Assembly: GCA_033809515.1 (NCBI GenBank)
Contig: JAPXLN010000033.1
Coordinates: forward strand, 1-10,440
Reading direction: 5' to 3'
Length of the DNA stretch: 10,440 nucleotides
Source: JAPXLN01 sp033809515
GTDB taxonomy: Bacteria > Bacillota > Sulfobacillia > Fermentithermobacillales > Fermentithermobacillaceae
The position numbers were made by a program, and so were the translations under genes. The notes beneath the pieces are model-generated. The model ran no database searches and had not been told where the DNA came from. It saw only the letters and a program-made list of their open reading frames with translations. Every line of letters begins with the position of its first letter. Positions within the stretch are counted from its first letter, which is position 1. This document shows positions 6,127-10,440 of this stretch, in pieces.

Positions 6127-7764
6127 CTAGGGAACTACGTTCAGTAACCACGTGGCCAGGAGAGCCTGCAAACCCACTAAACTCACTATGGCAAGACAGT
6201 AGGGCAGGCAGTTCCTGAGCAGCTCCCCCTCTCTGCCCACCAGCCCGGACGTACTGGACCCCAGCAAGACCTTGGCAGGAGCAATAGACGATCCCAGGGA
6301 ACCGCCGCAGCTCTGAGCGCCGGCCAGAAGGGTTGCGCTCAGACCCAGGCTTCTGGCCATCTCGACCTGGAACGCGCCGAATAGCACGTTAGAGTTTGTA
6401 TTGCTCCCGGTCATGAAACAACCCAGAACCCCGATAAAGGGCGATACCAGCGGGAACAATCGACCTGCAACCCGGGACACTCCCAGGGCCATCTCTCCCG
6501 TCATGCCCGTATCGTTCATGACCAGTGCCATCATACACATAAACGCCACGCTCACAGTTGTGGGAAAGCACTGCTTCACAGTGGCTTCGGCAACCCGCCT
6601 AATGCTCTGCCTTTGAAGCAGGCCTTTTCTCATGAACACCGCTAAGCCGATGAGCACTGCCAGAGATATGATAGGCGCAGGATGAGAGAAGATGCCTATG
6701 GCAGCGTACCCCTTCTCTGCAGGAACCTGGAACCCTTGCGTGGTGATAAGCGCAGGGTAGTTCATGCCAACCTTCAGCGGGCCGAAGAACCGTTTTACAG
6801 GGGCTATCTGGGAAATCAGTGTGAGAACGATGGTTCCATAGTAAGGAATGAGGGCCACGTGCACGGAACGTCCTCCGCCTGAAGGAGACGTGGGGTCTGT
6901 GGCATGCTGAGCGTCTGCGCGCGGGACGTCTGCATGCACGCAGGCTGCAGGCGCAGTGGCTGCAGGCAGTCCATCGTCAAGGTCGGCCCCCGGTTGCAGT
7001 CTGGCCTTTCTCGCAAGCAATGCCAGCAAAAGCACGCCGGTCAGCGAACCCAGAAGCGCCGCCACTTGAGCTGAACCTGCCACAGCAACAGCCCACTGCA
7101 CCAACCCCATGGCCATCCCAACAACCAAAACCTTAACCATGCCCTTCCTTAACCCTGACCGTCCCTCGATAATGTGAGCTACGGCCAACCCCGTAGCTAT
7201 CGTGGGAACCACGAACGTCAGTCCTGCCCAGTGAGACAGAGTTCCCGCGGGAATGCCGGTGGCAAGAGCAAGAGTATAGTACGAAGAGCCCATGGACCCG
7301 AAAGTGACGGCCCAGGCATGCCCCACAAGACTTGAAACGGCAGATATAGCTGGATCATAGCCTGCCGCCATCATAAGAGACGAACACACAGCCACAGGGA
7401 CCCCGAACCCTGCAACAGCCTGGATCACGCCGGAAAGGCACCACGAGATGAGAAGTCCCAGCATCAGCCTGTCGTTACATAAAGAAGCCATCCAGCGGGA
7501 TATCCCGGGTATAGCTCCGGTCTCGCTCACAACCTGAAACATGAAAGCAGAACTCCAGATAATGAGGACCACAAAGAGCGCAAGGCTCAAGCCTTTGGCA
7601 GAAGACACTGCCAGAAGGAATGAGTGACCGCCAAACAGAAGGCCACCCGCTGCAAGGGCTGTAATGTAAGCCAGAAAACCTGCTCGCCGGGCCTTCCATT
7701 TTAGGCCCAGCATGGTAACAAGGAGAACCACGAGAGGGGACGACGCAAAGAACCAGCGGATCAT
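6127..7764 (-). CDS. lctP: L-lactate permease (LctP/LldP family)
   Basis: This 545-residue polytopic membrane protein of the lactate permease family (TC 2.A.14) probably imports lactate or a related hydroxy-acid by proton symport. Visible family features are IWSSAFMFQVVSETGAI, the GVIQAVAGFGVPVAV segment (AGFG at about 118-121), VGHAWAVTFGSMGSSYYT, and the C-terminal SIAPAKVLLGSSTSGLVGREGELLRNCLPYCL. A hydrophilic loop of about 45 residues (255-300) splits the two hydrophobic halves. The start is ATG at 7764, followed at once by a hydrophobic helix. A GGAGG lies 10 nt upstream, and the length fits the family. The reading frame stays open 264 nt further upstream, but that stretch is non-conserved in appearance and overlaps feoA. 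It faces the deacylase convergently. Confidence 0.93.
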   Translation of the reverse strand: MIRWFFASSPLVVLLVTMLGLKWKARRAGFLAYITALAAGGLLFGGHSFLLAVSSAKGLSLALFVVLIIWSSAFMFQVVSETGAIPGISRWMASLCNDRLMLGLLISWCLSGVIQAVAGFGVPVAVCSSLMMAAGYDPAISAVSSLVGHAWAVTFGSMGSSYYTLALATGIPAGTLSHWAGLTFVVPTIATGLAVAHIIEGRSGLRKGMVKVLVVGMAMGLVQWAVAVAGSAQVAALLGSLTGVLLLALLARKARLQPGADLDDGLPAATAPAACVHADVPRADAQHATDPTSPSGGGRSVHVALIPYYGTIVLTLISQIAPVKRFFGPLKVGMNYPALITTQGFQVPAEKGYAAIGIFSHPAPIISLAVLIGLAVFMRKGLLQRQSIRRVAEATVKQCFPTTVSVAFMCMMALVMNDTGMTGEMALGVSRVAGRLFPLVSPFIGVLGCFMTGSNTNSNVLFGAFQVEMARSLGLSATLLAGAQSCGGSLGSSIAPAKVLLGSSTSGLVGREGELLRNCLPYCLAIVSLVGLQALLATWLLNVVP

Positions 7765-7799
7765 GGACCCTACGCCTCCAGTCACGGGATCGATGCGCT

Positions 7800-7856
7800 T
7801 TGACGCGTCTGGCATACCTTGACGCGTTTGCCATGCCTCAACGCGCCCTGCATCTT
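7800..7856. repeat. Three 19-bp direct repeats upstream of lctP
   Basis: Copies are TTGACGCGTCTGGCATACC (7800-7818), TTGACGCGTTTGCCATGCC (7819-7837) and a diverged TCAACGCGCCCTGCATCTT (7838-7856). Each holds an ACGCG-centred core; in the first it is the palindrome GACGCGTC. The spacing is nearly two helical turns. They end about 35 bp upstream of the permease start, a position suited to operators. Confidence 0.75.
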
Positions 7857-7957
7857 TCAGTGTCGCTGCTGAAGAATCTTCGCTACCCGAACTGATTCTT
7901 CCTCCCGGCGGCCTCATGTCCTTCTGTAGGGCCTCGTTGTGGAGGAGGCTTGTGCAA

Positions 7958-7975
7958 GTGCCTTCTGCAAGGCAC
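7958..7975 (-). terminator. Hairpin abutting the feoA stop
   Basis: GTGCCTT (7958-7964) pairs perfectly with AAGGCAC (7969-7975) around a CTGC loop, immediately after the feoA stop codon on the minus strand. No T-run follows, so it may be a weak terminator or mRNA-end stabiliser rather than a full stop. Confidence 0.45.
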
Positions 7976-8185
7976 CTATGGAATCCGCCTGACCCTGAGG
8001 CTTCTCGCCATGTTTCTTCCGATGGCAATCTGGGTTGTTCCGGTTCGCACTATGACCGGGCCGCTCAGAGGATGGGCAGCCACAACTTCAATGACCGTTC
8101 CCGGGAACAGCCCCAGCTTCCTCCACCAGGTGCTCGTTCTGCCTGATGCGCCATCCACAGAAAGAAACCGGTGACTCTGCTGCAT
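7976..8185 (-). CDS. feoA: FeoA-like ferrous iron transport accessory protein
   Basis: The 69-residue product matches the FeoA SH3-like domain, a small cytoplasmic protein that works with the FeoB ferrous iron permease. The diagnostic part is WRKLGLFPGTVIEVV (about 22-35), then HPLSGPVIVRTGTTQIAIGRNMARSLRV, matching the LGhhPGThhEhh...PhGdPhhhphpGtphALp pattern. I chose ATG at 8185 because AGCAGG lies 6 nt upstream and the length is close to the family's roughly 75 residues. The frame extends to an ATG at 8266 (96 residues, 16 bp after the NifX-like gene), which has no ribosome binding site but would include an LPAS segment reminiscent of longer FeoA N-termini. No FeoB is in the window. Confidence 0.8.
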   Translation of the reverse strand: MQQSHRFLSVDGASGRTSTWWRKLGLFPGTVIEVVAAHPLSGPVIVRTGTTQIAIGRNMARSLRVRRIP

Positions 8186-8282
8186 GAAAAGCCTGCTAGC
8201 GGGCAACGCTTCTGCTTGCGCGGCAAGTCCGCGTACACCAAGCAATCTAGCCTGCCGACAGCGCATCTACTAGTGACAGCAG

Positions 8283-8687
8283 CTACTTACACTTATGGTC
8301 GTGTTGGGCGTGCCCCTCTGTGTCGTGATCGCAGGTACTCTCCCCGGACTTCATGGTTCCGTCCAGAAAAGACCGGACCACTTCCTCCACAGGCCCAACA
8401 ACTCCGGTAATGACCCTGATGTTTCGCTCGTGGAACAAACTCACAGCCTTGGGGCCCATTCCGCCGGCAATCACCAGGTCCACTCCGTGTTCGCTCAGTA
8501 GGCGAGGAAGCAGTCCGGGCTCGTGTCCAGGATTCTTCAGGGTACTCCTGCCGGCGATCTTCCTCGCCTTCATCTGACCTTCTGCCTGCTCTCCTGCCCC
8601 ATCTTCTACCTCAAAAACCTCATACTCCTGACACCTTCCGAAATGCAAAGACACATGACCGTTGTCAGCAGCCACAGCGATCCTCAT
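8283..8687 (-). CDS. NifX/NafY-family Fe-Mo cofactor-binding-like protein with His/Cys tail
   Basis: This 134-residue protein has the dinitrogenase iron-molybdenum cofactor fold (PF02579; NifX, NafY, NifB C-terminus and stand-alone archaeal and clostridial forms). The core runs from MRIAVAADNG...HFGRCQEYEVFEV through VDLVIAGGMGPKAVSLFHERNIRVITG to about residue 110. Stand-alone members bind metal clusters or have unknown roles; nothing else here implies nitrogen fixation. The last 16 residues (CDHDTEGHAQHDHKCK) hold four His and two Cys and look like a metal-binding tail. The ATG has GGGGAG about 8 nt upstream. It follows the Mrp gene by 39 bp, a pairing common in anaerobes, and precedes feoA. 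Confidence 0.92.
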   Translation of the reverse strand: MRIAVAADNGHVSLHFGRCQEYEVFEVEDGAGEQAEGQMKARKIAGRSTLKNPGHEPGLLPRLLSEHGVDLVIAGGMGPKAVSLFHERNIRVITGVVGPVEEVVRSFLDGTMKSGESTCDHDTEGHAQHDHKCK

Positions 8688-8700
8688 TCTGAATCTCCCC

Positions 8701-8720
8701 CTGTGTTACCTTGTGTTACC
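8701..8720. repeat. 10-bp direct repeat in the mrp-nifX gap
   Basis: CTGTGTTACC is followed directly by TTGTGTTACC, filling half of the 39-bp gap just upstream of the NifX-like gene's ribosome binding site. It is probably a small duplication; no function can be read from it. Confidence 0.7.
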
Positions 8721-8726
8721 CTGCGC

Positions 8727-9512
8727 TCAGGCAGGCACTTTTTGTAGAATCGAGTCGACCATCTTCGCAAGAATCTCACTGCGGTAATACTCAATCCTGC
8801 CCGCGTCCCCCATGGCGCTCAGCTCCGGCGAAAGCGGGAAAGACCCCAGAACGTCGATTCCCATAGACTGGGCTATCTCCTCAGCATGGCTCGGCCCAAA
8901 AGGCTCAATCCTGTGACCGCATTCCGGACACTCGGCCCACGCCAGGTTCTCCACCAGGCCCAGAATCGGGACATCCAGCATCTTAACCATAGAAACCGCC
9001 TTCTTCACCACCAGCACCGAAAGGTCCTGAGGCGTGGTGACGATAACGGCGCCGTCCAGAGGCAGCGACTGCATCACAGTAAGAGGCACGTCTCCGGTTC
9101 CGGGAGGCAAGTCAACCACCAGGTAGTCAGTGTCGCCCCAAAGCACGTCGGTCCAGAACTGCTTGACCGCGCCTGCAATAAGGGGCCCCCGCCATATGAT
9201 AGGGTCCTCTTCGCTCTCAAGCAGCAGATTTATGGACATTACTCTTATGTTGGAAGCACTCTGTTCAGGAACTATCTGCGACCCCAGGGTGACGGGCCTG
9301 CCTCGCACACCCATAAGTTTGGGTATGCTCGGACCGGTTATATCTGCATCCAGCAAGCCTACCTGGTATTTTCGCCTGGACAGTTCCGATGCCAGAAGTG
9401 CGGCAATCGATGACTTCCCCACGCCGCCTTTTCCGCTGATGACTGCTATGACTCGTTTGATGTGGCTGTTTTCGGGCTGGCTCAGCTTATCCATGACGCC
9501 CTCTTCCTGCAT
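8727..9512 (-). CDS. Mrp/NBP35 family P-loop ATPase, Fe-S cluster carrier
   Basis: This 261-residue protein is of the Mrp/ApbC/NBP35 family, an ATP-dependent cytoplasmic scaffold or carrier for [4Fe-4S] clusters. It has the deviant Walker A GKGGVGKSS (27-35), LLDADITGPSIPKLMG (53-68), WRGP (107-110), VVDLPPGTGD (132-141), and the family CxxC in ECPECGH (Cys195, Cys198), which binds the bridging cluster at the dimer interface. The extra N-terminal cysteine motif of some NBP35 proteins and the FSCA domain of longer Mrp proteins are absent. The start is uncertain. ATG 9512 has GGGAG 9 nt upstream, ATG 9494 has AGGAAGAGG, and a TTG at 9548 is also in frame. It lies between DUF134 and the NifX-like gene. 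Confidence 0.95.
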   Translation of the reverse strand: MQEEGVMDKLSQPENSHIKRVIAVISGKGGVGKSSIAALLASELSRRKYQVGLLDADITGPSIPKLMGVRGRPVTLGSQIVPEQSASNIRVMSINLLLESEEDPIIWRGPLIAGAVKQFWTDVLWGDTDYLVVDLPPGTGDVPLTVMQSLPLDGAVIVTTPQDLSVLVVKKAVSMVKMLDVPILGLVENLAWAECPECGHRIEPFGPSHAEEIAQSMGIDVLGSFPLSPELSAMGDAGRIEYYRSEILAKMVDSILQKVPA

Positions 9513-9571
9513 TTGCTTCATCTCCCGGTAGATAGTGGAATCCCTCAATCGTGTGCCGGATCAGTTGCGCC

Positions 9572-9596
9572 GGCTTAGTTGTGCAGCAGCTCAGCC
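9572..9596. other. Hairpin in the DUF134-mrp gap
   Basis: GGCT (9572-9575) pairs with AGCC (9593-9596). After one mismatch, AGTTG (9577-9581) pairs with CAGCT (9587-9591), including one G-T pair. It lies between the DUF134 stop and the Mrp start and could modulate read-through. No T-run follows on the minus strand. Confidence 0.35.
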
Positions 9597-9606
9597 GCGC
9601 TTCGCT

Positions 9607-10143
9607 TCAGCGTTCGTCCCGGCCGCCTCTCCGTCTGTGCCGCCCGCCCCTTCCGCCAGGACCCGGTCCTCTCTGATCTTCCAGGCGGTCCTCAGGGTCC
9701 CCGGCTCCGGGTTCACCCCCTGACTCAGCCTCCGGCTTAACCCTGCGTACACTGCAATCTGCGCTCCCGCAGGCCGGACACACATACTCAACAAGATGCC
9801 TGTCTTGGTTTGTCCATTCGTTGCCGCACTTATTGCAGCCAAACGCTAAGGGAGCGATCAGATAGGCCCCACCCTCGATTCTGAGAGCTTTTCCTTTGAT
9901 AATGGCCAGGCTGACCTTCTGTCTGGCCGCCGTCAGAATCCGCTGAAAGGTGCTTTGGGCAAGATTCATTCTGTCTGCGCACTCTACCTGCTCCAGGCCA
10001 AGCAGGTCCTTCAGCCTGAGGGCCTCCACTTCATCAACGCCCAGCACGACTTCCTCAAGCTCCCGCATCTTGACTCCGGCAGGCTTGAAGTAAGTCACAC
10101 GAGGGTAAAACTCTACCCATCTGGGTTTCGGTGGTCGCGGCAT
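9607..10143 (-). CDS. DUF134 (UPF0251) DNA-binding protein with zinc ribbon
   Basis: This 178-residue protein begins with the DUF134 signature MPRPPKPRWVEFYP, then VTYFKPAGVKMRELEEVVLGVDEVEALRLKDLLGLEQVECADRMNLAQSTFQRILTAARQKV in overlapping parts. That is a sigma-70 region 4-like helix-turn-helix (about 37-78), followed by KALRIEGG. A C-terminal zinc ribbon uses CNKCG (Cys103, Cys106) and CPACG (Cys122, Cys125). The final 40 residues are Gly/Arg-rich and probably disordered, which may add nonspecific nucleic-acid contact. It is inferred to be the local regulator and perhaps metal-responsive, because it leads an Mrp-NifX-FeoA cluster. ATG 10143 is preceded by a weak GGCGGGG. A good promoter lies upstream. 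Confidence 0.92.
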   Translation of the reverse strand: MPRPPKPRWVEFYPRVTYFKPAGVKMRELEEVVLGVDEVEALRLKDLLGLEQVECADRMNLAQSTFQRILTAARQKVSLAIIKGKALRIEGGAYLIAPLAFGCNKCGNEWTNQDRHLVEYVCPACGSADCSVRRVKPEAESGGEPGAGDPEDRLEDQRGPGPGGRGGRHRRRGGRDER

Positions 10144-10194
10144 TCTGATACCCCGCCCTGCAGTTGATCTCGCCTATACTTGATTTATACCCAT

Positions 10195-10223
10195 AATCTA
10201 CACGTGTCGCCGGGCCGTGTCAA
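10195..10223 (-). promoter_or_regulatory. Sigma-A-type promoter of the DUF134 operon
   Basis: On the minus strand a perfect TTGACA (10223-10218) is followed by a 17-bp spacer and TAGATT (10200-10195), which matches four of six -10 consensus bases. The expected start of transcription is about 10188, leaving a leader of roughly 45 nt. That leader opens with an AT-rich segment containing two TATA half-sites (10181-10189 region and 10174-10178), a possible operator. Confidence 0.75.
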
Positions 10224-10248
10224 CGGCAAATTCGCACCTGCTTGCCAG

Positions 10249-10312
10249 ACGAGCAACTTCTTGCACAACCTGGTCGATTAACGAGCTACTTCCCGGAAAA
10301 GTTGGTCGCCAA
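10249..10312. repeat. Imperfect 32-bp tandem duplication near the IS edge
   Basis: Two adjacent 32-bp segments (10249-10280 and 10281-10312) share ACGAGC-ACTTC at the left and TGGTCG at the right, about 22 of 32 positions by eye. They lie between the DUF134 promoter and the presumed insertion sequence. The origin is unclear. Confidence 0.4.
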
Positions 10313-10440
10313 ACTCTCTAGCCCCCTAACTCGTTTGGACAAAAGCTCGGTAGTTGAGTTACAGTTTTGAACGAGGAGTGAGCAGGGATGAATCGGAATA
10401 AGTACTACCCGCCGGAACTCAAGAAGAGGATCGTGCAAGA
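10313..10440 (+). mobile_element. Left end of an IS3-type insertion sequence (partial)
   Basis: A transposase reading frame begins at 10388, and the sequence before it (CCCCCTAACTCGTTTGGACA, 10322-10341) resembles the terminal region of IS150-group IS3 elements, which often carry C-rich then TTGGACA text. The exact terminal base and any target duplication cannot be set, because the right end is outside the window. The left boundary given is a guess. Confidence 0.45.
10388..10440 (+). CDS. IS3-family transposase OrfA, N-terminus only
   Basis: Seventeen complete codons are visible (MNRNKYYPPELKKRIVQ) before the window ends. The pattern '(K/R)YxxExKxxIV' is how IS3-family OrfA helix-turn-helix proteins usually begin. 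A clear GAGGAG lies 9 nt before the ATG. It reads away from the DUF134 operon. The family call rests on few residues; another HTH-type transposase is possible. Confidence 0.6.
   Translation, partial: MNRNKYYPPELKKRIVQ

Larger units (their letters stand above)
7765..7975 (-). promoter_or_regulatory. Leader/intergenic region before lctP
   Basis: The 211 bp between the feoA stop and the permease start carry a hairpin next to the feoA stop, a long-loop hairpin (GAAGAATC at 7871-7878 with GATTCTTC at 7894-7901), three 19-bp repeats and the GGAGG site. The length and structure differ from the tight spacing elsewhere in the cluster and suggest separate control of the permease. I could not identify a convincing promoter or a known riboswitch class. 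Confidence 0.45.

Noticed and set aside
7765..8028. N-terminal extension of the lactate permease to 8028
   Set aside because: It would add 88 low-complexity residues, overlap feoA and include the 19-bp repeats; ATG 7764 has a good GGAGG and gives the family's usual length.
8283..8687. Evidence of nitrogen fixation
   Set aside because: The NifX-type domain occurs widely in non-fixing anaerobes, and no nifH, nifD, nifK, nifE, nifN or nifB is present here.
8886..9531. Plus-strand frames opposite the Mrp gene
   Set aside because: Shadows of a gene with unambiguous Walker and CxxC motifs.

Overview
The window is GC-rich bacterial DNA holding nine complete genes plus the first 17 codons of a transposase at the right edge. 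Strong GGAGG-type ribosome binding sites, short intergenic gaps and the gene content (two CNNM/CorC membrane proteins, a D-aminoacylase-type deacylase, a lactate permease, and a DUF134-Mrp-NifX-FeoA iron cluster) suggest an anaerobic member of the Bacillota (Clostridia or Limnochordia-like). This assignment is inference; there is no rRNA or marker gene to fix it.

Layout. Positions 1-544 hold no convincing gene. They contain an array of eight short palindromes spaced 63 bp apart, running off the left edge. Next is a minus-strand pair of CNNM/CorC-type membrane proteins (3117-1723 and 1726-545) joined by an ATGA overlap. A divergent intergenic region with 11-bp tandem repeats separates them from a plus-strand group: a small hypothetical protein (3313-3504), a conserved hypothetical protein (3508-4224) and an N-acyl-D-amino-acid deacylase (4279-5934). 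The convergent gap 5935-6126 is packed with overlapping hairpins.

The rest of the window is a minus-strand series read from right to left: DUF134 regulator with a zinc ribbon (10143-9607), Mrp/NBP35 P-loop ATPase (9512-8727), NifX/NafY-like protein with a His/Cys tail (8687-8283), FeoA-like protein (8185-7976) and L-lactate permease (7764-6127). A near-consensus promoter sits in front of DUF134. The first four genes form a plausible iron or Fe-S handling module. The permease lies behind a 211-bp leader with hairpins and three 19-bp direct repeats, so it may be controlled separately. An IS3-type insertion sequence starts just before the right edge.

A recurring oddity is short in-frame tandem repeats inside coding regions: 15-bp units in the first CNNM protein, 18-bp units in the conserved hypothetical, and a Ser/Thr/Ala tract in the deacylase. 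All appear to be inserted in linkers rather than catalytic cores. No defence system, CRISPR array, tRNA or rRNA was found. The least explained element is the 63-bp palindrome array.
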